From Streptosporangiaceae bacterium (GTDB lineage Bacteria; Actinomycetota; Actinomycetes; Streptosporangiales; Streptosporangiaceae), in the NCBI GenBank assembly GCA_025934375.1, contig JAICYD010000066.1:1-38708 (forward strand): a stretch of 38,708 nucleotides of DNA, given 5' to 3'. How positions within the stretch are numbered: the stretch's first letter is position 1; every line of letters starts with the position of its first letter. Under the pieces are notes generated by a model. That model saw nothing but the letters and a program-made list of their open reading frames with translations. It searched no databases and was not told where the DNA came from. The translations under genes and the position numbers were made by a program. Of this stretch, positions 15,645-24,173 are shown piece after piece.

Positions 15645-17072
15645 GTGAGCGCAGACATGGCGAAAACCCCAACGAAGCCGACCGGTCCGGCGACCAACGG
15701 GGCGGGCGGGATATGGGCACCGGCCCGTCGCCTGCTGACGACCGGTCTCGTGCTCGCGGTCACCTTCGTCGCGTTCGAGGCGCTCGCCGTCGCCACCATC
15801 TTGCCGGTGGTCGGCCGACACCTGGGAGATCTCCGTCTCTACGGATGGGTGTTCAGCGCATTCCTGCTGGCCAGCCTGATCGGGATCGTGCTGGCGGGGA
15901 CGCTGGCCGATCGCGTGTCGCTCGCGCGTCCGATGCTCGGCGGCCTTGCCCTGTTCGCGCTCGGCTTGGTGGTCGGCGGGACCGCGCCGGACATGGCGGT
16001 TCTCGTGGTGGGCCGGGCGGTTCAGGGGCTGGGCGCCGGGGTCGTGCCCGCGGTGGCATACGTGGCGATCTCCCGGTGCTATCCCGAGGAGTCCCGGCCG
16101 CGGATGTTCGCCGTCCTTTCCACCGCATGGGTGGTGCCCGGCCTGATGGGTCCGGCCATCGCCGCCCTGGTGGCGGCGGCGGTTGGCTGGCGATGGGTCT
16201 TCCTGGGCCTGCTGCCGCTGGTGCTCGCGGCGGGGATGCTGGTCGTCGTGGCCTTGCGGCATGTCACGCCGCCGGCCAGGCCGGGAACCGCCACGGTGCC
16301 GTACCTGGCCGTGCTGGGCGTCGTCGCCGGGGCGGGCACGGCACTGGCGTCGCTTACCTCCGGCGTCGTGCCCGTGGTCGCCGCCGGCGGCATCGGCGGC
16401 GGGGCCCTCCTCGCCTTCTCGCTGCGCCGCCTGTTCTCCCCACGGCACTTGTCGCTACAGCCGGGGCTGGCCGCCACGGTGCTGAGCCGGTCGCTGCTGA
16501 CGTGCTGCTTCTTCGCCGGCGACGCCTACGTCCCGTACGCGATCGTGACCGTGCGGCATGCGCCCACGGCGCTGGCGGCTCTGGCGCTCACGGCGTCCAC
16601 CCTCACGTGGACGACCGGATCGTGGGTACAGGCCCGCTGCATCGCCCGGTACGGTCCGCGCCGGCTGGTCCGGCCGGGCGAGCTCCTGGTCGCCATCGGC
16701 CTTGGCCTGATGTGCCTGGTGCTCCTGCCGTCGGTGCCGCCCGCGCTGGGGATCGCGGCCTGGGCACTGGCCGGCCTGGGGATCGGCACCGCCTACTCCC
16801 CGCTGTCGGTGACCACGCTCGATCGCGCCGCGGTGGGCGAGGAAGGCCGGGCCACCTCGGCCCTGCAACTGTGCGACGTGCTCGGCCAGGCCCTCGGCAC
16901 CGGGGTGGCGGGGGCGATCGTGGCCGTCTCCGCGGCCGGGATAGGGCACCGCCCCGGAGTCGCGCTGGCGTTCTCGTTCGCCATCGCGGTCGCCCTCATC
17001 GCGGTCATCGCCGGGGCCTGGCTTCCCAGCCAGCTCACCTCCGGCACGGCGGACGAAGCGGCCGGAACGTAA
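15645..17072 (+). CDS. MFS transporter, drug-efflux type
   Basis: 475 residues with about 12-14 hydrophobic segments. The first half shows FEALAVATILPVVGRHLGDLRLYGWVFSAFLLASLIG, then GTLADRVSLARPM (a loop 2-3 motif A variant) and GRAVQGLGAGVVPAV, typical of proton-driven DHA/drug exporters. GTG 15645 coincides with the expected transcription start of the MerR-type promoter, so a leaderless message is plausible. The alternative is ATG 15657, four codons in, with GAGGTGA upstream. The gene is divergent from the GNAT-TetR pair, and no MerR regulator gene is adjacent. Substrate unknown; multidrug export is the family default. Confidence 0.9.
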   Translation: MSADMAKTPTKPTGPATNGAGGIWAPARRLLTTGLVLAVTFVAFEALAVATILPVVGRHLGDLRLYGWVFSAFLLASLIGIVLAGTLADRVSLARPMLGGLALFALGLVVGGTAPDMAVLVVGRAVQGLGAGVVPAVAYVAISRCYPEESRPRMFAVLSTAWVVPGLMGPAIAALVAAAVGWRWVFLGLLPLVLAAGMLVVVALRHVTPPARPGTATVPYLAVLGVVAGAGTALASLTSGVVPVVAAGGIGGGALLAFSLRRLFSPRHLSLQPGLAATVLSRSLLTCCFFAGDAYVPYAIVTVRHAPTALAALALTASTLTWTTGSWVQARCIARYGPRRLVRPGELLVAIGLGLMCLVLLPSVPPALGIAAWALAGLGIGTAYSPLSVTTLDRAAVGEEGRATSALQLCDVLGQALGTGVAGAIVAVSAAGIGHRPGVALAFSFAIAVALIAVIAGAWLPSQLTSGTADEAAGT

Positions 17073-17243
17073 GAATCCGATGGGAGCATGGTTCGGCCTG
17101 CCCCACCATTAATTCGCCGGTTTCTCCCATCGATCACGTGCGGCAGGTGCGCGAGCCTGGACTCATGAAGATTGCGACCGGAGACCATTAAGCCGCGTCA
17201 CGCGGGGCGCGTGCGTCCCTCGGCGGGAGCAGATAATGAGGAA

Positions 17244-18590
17244 ATGGACAGCGTGATCTCGCTTGGCGGGCCGCCGGTTCGTCACCATGCCCGCCGGCCG
17301 ACCCTGCTGTGGCTGCTGCGCGAGCCGCTCCGCAGGCGGACCTGGGATGAGTTCAGGTACATGGCCGTGAGCCTGCCGGTGGCGATCGCCGGCTTTGCGT
17401 TCACGGTCGTTACCTGCGTGCTCGGCATGGTGAGTTTCGGCCTCCTGGTCGGGCCGCTGCTGCTCGCGCTGTCCTCGCCGGGCGCCCGGGGCCTGGCGGC
17501 GGTCAGCCGCGACCTGGCGAACAGGCTCCTGGGCATTCAGGTCGGGCCGCCGCCGCCGTTTCGACCGCAGCCCGGCATCACGGGCTGGATCGGGTCCGCC
17601 ATAACGGATGCGGCTAGCTGGCGGGCGCGCGCGTACCTAGTGCTCAAGCTGCCGGTCGCGGCGGCCGGCTACCTGGTTGCGGGCTGGACGTGGGTGGGCG
17701 GGATTAGCGGGGTGACCTATCCGCTGAGGTCGGCGATCTTGGTCTATGCGCACCTACCCGGCGCGGCGGAGGCGGCCCGCCCGATCGGCGCCCTGCCGAT
17801 CCTGGCGGGCAACTTGCTGGTTATCCCGGTCGGCGGGGCGCTACTGCTCGCGGCACCGTGGCTGACCCGGGCGGTCATCGGCCTGGACCAGGTACTCATC
17901 ACCCGGCTGATTGGCCCGGTGTCCCTGACTGAGCGGGTGCGTGACCTGGAGCAGAAGCGGGCACACGCCGTGGACGGTTCAGCCGCGCGGCTGCGCCGCA
18001 TCGAGCGGGACTTGCATGACGGAGCGCAGGCCCAGTTGATCGCCGTGGCCATGAAGCTGAGCCTGGCCAGGGAGGATCTCAGCAGCACGGTCGGCGCCAC
18101 GAACGAGTCCGAGGCCAGCCTGCAGCGTGCCCGGCACCTGGTCGAGGCCGCGCGCGGCATCACCAAGGAGGCGATCGCTGACCTTCGCGACCTAGCCCGC
18201 GGCATCCACCCGCCCGTCCTGGACCACGGCCTGGATGCCGCGCTGACCACCCTCGTCGCGCGCAGTGCCGTGCCCGCGCGGCTCGTCGCCGACCTGCCCG
18301 AGCGGCCGTCGGCCGCGATCGAGGCCATCGCCTACTTTTGCGCCGCCGAACTGCTCGCCAACGTGGCCAGGCACAGTGGGGCCCGCCACGCGACGGTGGA
18401 GGCCGTCCACCTGTCCGGCCGGGTGCGGCTGCGGGTCAGCGACGATGGCGTCGGCGGTGCCCGCACCGACCGGGGCAGCGGCCTGGCCGGCCTCGCCGAG
18501 CGGCTCCGGACCGTGGACGGGCGAATGACGATCAGCAGCCCGCCGGGTGGCCCCACGGTGATTACCATCGCGCTTCCGTCTCATGCGTGA
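17244..18590 (+). CDS. Sensor histidine kinase, NarL/DesK type with membrane sensor domain
   Basis: 448 residues. Residues about 40-215 hold four hydrophobic segments in two pairs (SLPVAIAGFAFTVVTCVLGMV, LPVAAAGYLVAGWTWVGG and others), matching the putative-sensor domain common in actinobacterial kinases. The HisKA_3 phosphoacceptor is H258 in RRIERDLHDGAQAQLIAVAMKLSLA. The ATPase domain has the N-box (AAELLANVARHSGA) and G-box (VSDDGVGGA, GSGLAGLAERL). ATG 17244 is preceded by GAGG; the longer reading from 17172 adds a sequence with no family match. The response regulator gene follows after a short gap. The stimulus is unknown; this class often reports cell-envelope stress. Confidence 0.93.
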   Translation: MDSVISLGGPPVRHHARRPTLLWLLREPLRRRTWDEFRYMAVSLPVAIAGFAFTVVTCVLGMVSFGLLVGPLLLALSSPGARGLAAVSRDLANRLLGIQVGPPPPFRPQPGITGWIGSAITDAASWRARAYLVLKLPVAAAGYLVAGWTWVGGISGVTYPLRSAILVYAHLPGAAEAARPIGALPILAGNLLVIPVGGALLLAAPWLTRAVIGLDQVLITRLIGPVSLTERVRDLEQKRAHAVDGSAARLRRIERDLHDGAQAQLIAVAMKLSLAREDLSSTVGATNESEASLQRARHLVEAARGITKEAIADLRDLARGIHPPVLDHGLDAALTTLVARSAVPARLVADLPERPSAAIEAIAYFCAAELLANVARHSGARHATVEAVHLSGRVRLRVSDDGVGGARTDRGSGLAGLAERLRTVDGRMTISSPPGGPTVITIALPSHA

Positions 18591-18615
18591 CCGGGCAGGC
18601 AGCACAGGACGGACA

Positions 18616-19275
18616 GTGCCGATGCGGATCGTGATCGCCGAGGACGCCGCCGTAGTCAGGGCCGGCCTCGCCGAGATCCTTGCACGTGGCGGGCACGAGG
18701 TCGTGGCCGCCGTCGGTGACGCCGAGGCACTGCGCAGCGCCATCGCCGACCATCGCCCGGACATCGCCGTCGTGGACGTGCGCATGCCCCCCGGCTACAC
18801 CGACGAGGGCCTGCGCGCTGCAATCGCTCTGCGCCGCGACTATCCCGACCTGGCATTGCTGGTGTTCTCCCATTACATCGAGACCCGGTACACAGCCGAT
18901 CTACTCGGCGCGGCGTCCGCCCGGGGCGCTGCCGGCGTCGGGTACCTGCTCAAGGACCGGGTCGCCGACGTCAGCGAATTCCTCGACGCGCTGCGCCGGG
19001 TAGCGGCCGGCGGCACCGCGCTGGACCCGGAGGTCGTCACCCAGCTCCTGGGCGCGAGCCGCACTAACGGGCTGCGGACCTTGACTGCCAGGGAACGCGA
19101 GGTGCTCGCGCTGATGGCCCAGGGCCACTCCAACAGCGCTATCGCCGCGAGCCTGGTGATTTCGGGCCGGGCCGTGGAAAAGCACGTTGGCAATATCTTC
19201 ACCAAGCTCGGATTGCCGCCGTCGGATACCTACCACCGGCGGGTGCTCGCCGTCCTGCGCTACCTGCAATCTTGA
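18616..19275 (+). CDS. LuxR/NarL-family response regulator
   Basis: Partner of the upstream kinase. The receiver domain begins MRIVIAEDAAVVRAGLAEIL; the phosphorylated Asp is in AVVDVRMPP, and the switch Lys is in GVGYLLKDRV. The C-terminal HTH reads LTAREREVLALMAQGHSNSAIAASLVISGRAVEKHVGNIF. GTG 18616 lies 7 bases after AGGAC and is preferred; ATG 18622 two codons later gives the same domain start, and ATG 18583 would overlap the kinase gene. The target genes are not evident, although the sedolisin gene follows 106 bases downstream in the same direction. Confidence 0.93.
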   Translation: MPMRIVIAEDAAVVRAGLAEILARGGHEVVAAVGDAEALRSAIADHRPDIAVVDVRMPPGYTDEGLRAAIALRRDYPDLALLVFSHYIETRYTADLLGAASARGAAGVGYLLKDRVADVSEFLDALRRVAAGGTALDPEVVTQLLGASRTNGLRTLTAREREVLALMAQGHSNSAIAASLVISGRAVEKHVGNIFTKLGLPPSDTYHRRVLAVLRYLQS

Positions 19276-19381
19276 CCGCTCGCTGGCGTAGCCCGAACTA
19301 GGCCCGGGCGGGCTGGCCGTACCGGAGTTCCGGGAGGCCGCGCCATGGCTACGGTGGCCTCGGGGGCGCGAGCATCGAGCT

Positions 19382-20809
19382 ATGAATCTTGTGCATGGAC
19401 ACTGGAGCAAGGCGCGGATCGTCGCGCTAACGGCGGGTGCCGTCGCGCTCGCGGCCGCTGTGCTCGCGGGGGTTGCGGCCGACCCGCAGGCATCCGTCCC
19501 GTCCGGCCGCGCGGCGAGCGCGCTCCCGCGCGTGGACCTCAGCCTGGAGACCACCCCCCGGCTGCCTCGCCCGCTGAGCGCTCCGCCGACGACCGCTCAG
19601 TGCGAGAAGCTCTACGGATTCGCCTGCGACCAGCCGGACCAGATCCGGGACGCGTACGGCCTTCCGGCGCTGTACAAGAAGGGGATCACCGGCAAGGGCA
19701 CGACGATCGTGATCGTGGACCCGTTCGGCTCGCCGACGATAAGGAATGACCTGGCCGCCTTCGACCGGCAGTTCGGCTACCCGGCGCCGCCGGCATTCAA
19801 GGTCATCACGCCGGCCGGGACGATCCCGGCCTACAACGCGAACGACCCGGACATGATCGCGGGGGCGGGCGAGACCACGCTGGACGTGGAGTACGCGCAC
19901 ACCCTAGCGCCGGGCGCGGGGATCCTGCTCGTCGAGACGCCGGTCGCCGAGACCGAGGGCACTACCGGTTTCCCGCAGATCGTCGCCGCCGAGAAGTACG
20001 TGATCGACCACGGCCTCGGCGACGTGATCAGCCAGAGCTTCAATGCCACCGAGGAGACGTTCGCGAAGTACCAGCAGCTCCAGCCGCTGCGCGCGGCCTA
20101 CCTGGACGCGTATGCCCACCACGTGACCGTGCTCGCCTCCTCCGGCGACAGCGGTGCCACCGGTCCCACCATCCAGGGCACGTACTACCTGCACCCAGTG
20201 ACGTCGTGGCCGGACAGCGACCCGCTGGTGACCGCAGTGGGCGGGACCCAGCTGAGGCAAACCGGCGACAGATTCGCCGCGACGGCCTGGAACGACACGT
20301 ACGACATCGCGGTGAACCAGTACCTGGCCGGGAACGCCGGCCCGAACCCCGCCGCCAGCGGTGGCGGCACGTCGCGGTTCTTCGCCCGGCCGCGGTACCA
20401 GGATGGCGTGCAGTCCGTGGTGGGCCCCCGGCGGGGCGTGCCCGACATCTCGATGAGCGCGTCCAGCGTGGTGGCCTACCACTCGTTCGGCGGGCTGCCG
20501 CCCGGCTGGTCACTGATCCTCGGCACCAGCGAGGCGACGCCAGAACTCGCCGCGATCGTGGCACTGGCCGACCAGGTAGCCGGGCACCGGCTCGGGCTGA
20601 TCAATCCCCGGCTGTACAGGCTGTCGGCCAGGCAAGCGTCCGGCATCACCGACGTCACCTCGGGGAACAACACGGTGTCGTTCCGCCAGGGCGCGGCGGG
20701 CAGGCTGCACACCGTCCACGGTCATGCCGCCGGGAAGGGCTATGACCTGGTCACCGGGGTGGGCACGGTCAACGCGCCGTACTTCGTCTACGAATTGGCC
20801 GGTCGCTAG
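19382..20809 (+). CDS. Secreted sedolisin-family (S53) acid serine peptidase with a short propeptide
   Basis: 475 residues. A signal sequence (KARIVALTAGAVALAAAVLAGVAA) is followed by the S53 catalytic domain. The catalytic residues are visible: E164 and D168 in GAGETTLDVEYA, oxyanion D256 in ASSGDSGAT and S383 in GTSEATPELA. The C-terminal YDLVTGVGTVNA carries the calcium-site Asp. Sedolisins normally have a propeptide of well over 100 residues that folds the enzyme; here only about 50-60 residues separate the signal from the catalytic domain, so the pro-domain is missing or replaced. The ribosome binding site is weak. It may be controlled by the two-component system just upstream (inference from proximity). 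Confidence 0.92.
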   Translation: MNLVHGHWSKARIVALTAGAVALAAAVLAGVAADPQASVPSGRAASALPRVDLSLETTPRLPRPLSAPPTTAQCEKLYGFACDQPDQIRDAYGLPALYKKGITGKGTTIVIVDPFGSPTIRNDLAAFDRQFGYPAPPAFKVITPAGTIPAYNANDPDMIAGAGETTLDVEYAHTLAPGAGILLVETPVAETEGTTGFPQIVAAEKYVIDHGLGDVISQSFNATEETFAKYQQLQPLRAAYLDAYAHHVTVLASSGDSGATGPTIQGTYYLHPVTSWPDSDPLVTAVGGTQLRQTGDRFAATAWNDTYDIAVNQYLAGNAGPNPAASGGGTSRFFARPRYQDGVQSVVGPRRGVPDISMSASSVVAYHSFGGLPPGWSLILGTSEATPELAAIVALADQVAGHRLGLINPRLYRLSARQASGITDVTSGNNTVSFRQGAAGRLHTVHGHAAGKGYDLVTGVGTVNAPYFVYELAGR

Positions 20810-20897
20810 CGTCGCCGCGATGAGTTCGGGGGCGCCGGGACGTCATATGGGCAGACCAGGCCGACGCGGCCATCGCTATCGCAGGCAAGGAGGCACG

Positions 20898-21644
20898 ATG
20901 AGCCTTCCCAGGATCGCCACGCGCGAGGAGTGGCTGGCCGCTCGCAAGGAGCTGCTGGCGAAGGAGAAAGCCCTGACTAGGTTGCGCGACGAGCTCAGCA
21001 CCGAGCGCCGGAACCTGCCCATGGTCGAGATCGTGAAGGACTACCAGTTCGACGGCCCGGATGGCAAGGTGCGCCTCGTCGACATCTTCGAGGGCCGCCG
21101 CCAGCTGATCATCTACCACTTCATGTTCCACCCGGAGTGGGAAGAAGGCTGTTCGAGCTGCAGCGCAGGCACCGACGAGTTGTCGCGCGGCTTCCTGGAT
21201 CACCTGCACATCCGGGACACCAGCTACGCGATGGTTTCCCGGGCACCATTGGCCAAGCTGCAAGGCTGGCAAGCCAGCAAGGGATGGGACCTGCCCTGGT
21301 ATTCGTCGTCCGGGTCCGACTTCAACTTCGACTTCGGCGTCACGATCGACGCCTCCCGCGGCTTCGACGAGTACAACTACCGCTCCCTCGACGAGTACGC
21401 GGCCTCAGGCCAGGAGAGCATGAAGACGGCCGACCAGCCGTACGACATGCCCGGCCTGAGCTGCTTCCTCCAGGCGGACGGCCGCGTGTTCCACACGTAC
21501 TCCCAGTACGCCCGGGGCCTGGAGTCGACCGGGGGCTCCTACTACTTCCTTGACCTCACCGCCCTCGGACGGCAGGAGGAGTGGGAAGAGCCCGCGGGCC
21601 GCAGCGAGTCCGCCAGGTCGGCCACTCCGGACTTCGCATCGTGA
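20898..21644 (+). CDS. DUF899-like thioredoxin-fold protein
   Basis: 248 residues of the DUF899 type. A charged N-terminal helix (EEWLAARKELLAKEKALTRLRDEL) precedes a thioredoxin-like domain, with DYQFDGPDGKVRLVDIFEGRRQLIIYHFMFHPEWEEGCSSCS as its core. C85-x2-C88 is at the place of the redox motif. FNFDFGVT and GSYYFLDLTALGRQEEWEE are typical of the family. ATG 20898 has a strong AGGAGG 4 bases upstream; the in-frame extension to 20724 is inside the sedolisin gene. Function in the family is not established; a role in redox or peroxide chemistry is only suggested by the fold. Confidence 0.88.
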   Translation: MSLPRIATREEWLAARKELLAKEKALTRLRDELSTERRNLPMVEIVKDYQFDGPDGKVRLVDIFEGRRQLIIYHFMFHPEWEEGCSSCSAGTDELSRGFLDHLHIRDTSYAMVSRAPLAKLQGWQASKGWDLPWYSSSGSDFNFDFGVTIDASRGFDEYNYRSLDEYAASGQESMKTADQPYDMPGLSCFLQADGRVFHTYSQYARGLESTGGSYYFLDLTALGRQEEWEEPAGRSESARSATPDFAS

Positions 21645-21676
21645 GTTCCGAGCCGCGCGCAATGCCGCGAATGTGC

Positions 21677-22357
21677 TTACCAGGCCGGATCGTCGTTCTG
21701 CGGGTTACGCGCGGCATCTCGCTGCCGAATGAAGTCGGCCGCGATGGCGCGTTCGGCCTCCTGCGGGTCTTGGCCCCGGATCCGGAACTCCAGGAGGCGG
21801 GGTGAGGGCCGGGCCAGGCCGCGCCGCTCCAACTCCGCGAGAACCCGCTCCTGGCACTCCGCCGCGCGCCTGCCCCGGTAGCCGAGGTCTCGCGCCAGCG
21901 TGTCCATCCTCATCACGACGGGAGCCTGCCGGGCATAGCGCTCCCGTTCGCTCATGGTCAGGTACCGACCGTACGGTGGCTCATGTCCGGTGAGCACCAG
22001 GCGCAGCATGTACGGATCCGAGCCGGGTGTCGCGGTGGTCCTCCGGGTAAGGACGAGCCCGGCGACCTGCGCCCAGTCGAAGCGGCGGCGGCTCCACGGC
22101 CGGATGATCGTGATGCCGGCGTCGTCGAACCGGACGTTCACGAGGGCCATCTGGATCGCGTGCGCGAGGGCGGTAACGCAGAACAGCGGCAGCACCGCCC
22201 AGCCGCTGCCGGTGAGCCCGGCGCCGAACCAGACGCCGCAGGCGATGCTGAAGACCCCGAGATCGCCGACCATCGGCAGCGTGTGCTCAGCGGACAAGGG
22301 ATATAGCCGGACAGTAACCGACTGCCTCGCCCGCGGTGCTGCCACAAACCCAAACAT
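21677..22357 (-). CDS. Membrane protein with PH-like domain, unknown function
   Basis: 226 residues. Two adjacent hydrophobic segments (MVGDLGVFSIACGVWFGAGL and AVLPLFCVTALAHAIQMAL) are followed by a short beta-rich stretch typical of bacterial PH-like domains (VRFDDAGITIIRPWSRRRFDWAQVAGLVLTRR, then YMLRLVLTG). The C-terminal part is charged and helical (ECQERVLAELERRG). ATG 22357 is chosen because the preceding 44 in-frame residues overlap the promoter region of the divergent flavoprotein gene. It converges on the DUF899 gene. No specific function is claimed. Confidence 0.7.
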   Translation of the reverse strand: MFGFVAAPRARQSVTVRLYPLSAEHTLPMVGDLGVFSIACGVWFGAGLTGSGWAVLPLFCVTALAHAIQMALVNVRFDDAGITIIRPWSRRRFDWAQVAGLVLTRRTTATPGSDPYMLRLVLTGHEPPYGRYLTMSERERYARQAPVVMRMDTLARDLGYRGRRAAECQERVLAELERRGLARPSPRLLEFRIRGQDPQEAERAIAADFIRQRDAARNPQNDDPAW

Positions 22358-22413
22358 ACCGGATCTGGCTGGTGTCCTCACAGATCCGGGCGATTGTGCA
22401 CCACCGGGAAGTT

Positions 22414-22454
22414 TCCGCAGGTAGATGGGATAATTTCCTCTGGGAACCTGCGGA
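22414..22454. promoter_or_regulatory. Inverted repeat flanking a -10-like element before the flavoprotein gene
   Basis: TCCGCAGGT (22414-22422) and ACCTGCGGA (22446-22454) are perfect 9-base inverted arms around a 23-base A/T-rich spacer that contains GATAAT (22429-22434). The second arm ends 23 bases before ATG 22478. This is an operator-like arrangement; the alternative is an RNA hairpin in the leader. Confidence 0.45.
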
Positions 22455-22477
22455 CCCGCGGGGCAGGAGGAGAGGGC

Positions 22478-24163
22478 ATGGATAGTCAAGGCAGTTCAGC
22501 GCCGGTGACAATCATCACCGGCGAGCTGGCGTGGGACCATCAGGTCGATGTGGTCGTGGTCGGCACCGGTATCACGGGGTGCTCGACCGCTTTCAATACC
22601 CTCGAGCGCGGAGCGACCGTTCTCATGCTCGAAAAGGGCGAAACGACCGGCGGGACCAGCGCGAAAGCGGGGGCTGGCATGCTCGTGCCGAACAATCGGT
22701 TTCTCCGGGAGCTCCGCCAGGACAACCCCCGGGAGGATTTCATCCGCTTTCTGGCCCGGGTCGGCCGTCCGCTGCTCTATGACGCCGACGGCGAGTTTTT
22801 CGGCCTTCCCGAATGGGAGTACCAGCTCATCGAGACGTGGTACGACAATGCCCCCGCCGCGTTCGACCACATGGAAGAAGCCGGCGCGATGCTCTTCGAG
22901 CACGACCCCGGCTTCGCCACGTACAACGAGGTCCCCGAAGACAAGCGCCGAACCGGGCGCGTGGTCCAGTCCATCGACGGCGACGGCGACGTGGTGAACG
23001 GCCGCCCAGTTATCGATCGTTTGGTCCGCCATATCAAGGGCCTCGGCGGCGAGGTGCTGACCAAGCACCGGGTGGTCGGCGTGTTCCTTAATTCGGCGCG
23101 CGAGGTCGTCGGGGTCCGGGCCGACCACGAGGGGCGAACGGTCCGGGTGCGCGCCAACCGGGCGGTTGTCTTCGCAAGCGGCGGTTTCACCCACAGCGAG
23201 CGCTACGCCCGTGAATATCTGAACGGCATGTACGTGGGAGGCTGCGCCGCCCGTACGAACGAAGGCGACTTGATCCCGATCGCGAAGGCGCTGGGGATCC
23301 CGCTGTTCCACATGCATTCCGCCTGGGGAGCGCCGCTGCTCTTTGAGCAAGCACTTGCTAAAGATCCTGCCCTAATCGCGAATTTCGCGTTCAAGGGCGA
23401 CAGCGGCCTGAGCGTGAATAAGTACGGCGTGCGGGTCGTGAACGAGAAGACGACATACAACGACCGCACGCAGTCGCACTTCTCCTGGGATCCCAGGCGA
23501 GCCGAGTACCCCAACTTCCTCCAGTTCGCGATAATCGACGAGCGCACGCGCCGGCTGTTCCCGCGCGAGGGGCTGGCCGATCATCAAGCCGGCAACTTCA
23601 TCCCGGCCCGCGGGGAGGATTCGCCGTACCTCCTGCGCGGCGAGACACTTGAGGAGCTGGCGGGTGAGATTGACCGTCGGCTGGAGCGCCTGGGGCCCGT
23701 TTCCGGCGGCGTACGCCTGTCCCCGGACTTCTTGAGCCATCTACGGGCAACCGTTAATCGGTTTAACGGCTTTGCCTGTAGCGGAGTGGATGAGGACTTT
23801 CACCGCGGCGAATCCGCGATCGAGCTCTACTGGCAGGGCGGCCATGCGGAGGGCAACGATCTGCCGAACCCGGCAATGTATCCACTGGCCGAGCAGGGTC
23901 CTTACTACGCGGCCATCTTGGCTCCCGGGTCGATTGAGACGAAGGGCGGTCCCAAGGTCAACACATCGCTGCAGGTCCTCGACGGTACCGAGACACCGGT
24001 CCCCGGGCTGTATGGAGTCGGCAACTGCATGGCATCACCGTCGGGCCAGGCGTACTGGACGGGGGGAACGACATGGGGCCCGTACGTTACGTTCGGGTTC
24101 GTGGCCGCGAAGAAGATCGTGGAGGAGCCGGTGAAGCAGACCGGAGCGTCGGCGTTGGCCTGA
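22478..24163 (+). CDS. FAD-dependent oxidoreductase, fumarate reductase / 3-ketosteroid dehydrogenase family
   Basis: 561 residues. The N-terminal dinucleotide fold DVVVVGTGITGCSTAFNTLERGATVLMLEK (GTGITG at 29-34) is followed by GGTSAKAGAGMLVPNN, the substrate-domain landmark of the FRD/KSTD group. The C-terminal FAD segment GLYGVGNCMASPSGQAYWTGGTTWGPYVTFGFVAAKKI is also typical. Family members are ketosteroid delta-1 or delta-4 dehydrogenases and fumarate- or urocanate-type reductases; the substrate cannot be settled here. ATG 22478 has a strong GGAGGAGAGG. It is the last gene before the convergent WD40-GTPase-TIR gene (10 bases apart). It is divergent from the PH-like membrane protein gene. 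Confidence 0.9.
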   Translation: MDSQGSSAPVTIITGELAWDHQVDVVVVGTGITGCSTAFNTLERGATVLMLEKGETTGGTSAKAGAGMLVPNNRFLRELRQDNPREDFIRFLARVGRPLLYDADGEFFGLPEWEYQLIETWYDNAPAAFDHMEEAGAMLFEHDPGFATYNEVPEDKRRTGRVVQSIDGDGDVVNGRPVIDRLVRHIKGLGGEVLTKHRVVGVFLNSAREVVGVRADHEGRTVRVRANRAVVFASGGFTHSERYAREYLNGMYVGGCAARTNEGDLIPIAKALGIPLFHMHSAWGAPLLFEQALAKDPALIANFAFKGDSGLSVNKYGVRVVNEKTTYNDRTQSHFSWDPRRAEYPNFLQFAIIDERTRRLFPREGLADHQAGNFIPARGEDSPYLLRGETLEELAGEIDRRLERLGPVSGGVRLSPDFLSHLRATVNRFNGFACSGVDEDFHRGESAIELYWQGGHAEGNDLPNPAMYPLAEQGPYYAAILAPGSIETKGGPKVNTSLQVLDGTETPVPGLYGVGNCMASPSGQAYWTGGTTWGPYVTFGFVAAKKIVEEPVKQTGASALA

Positions 24164-24173
24164 CCTTCGCGGC

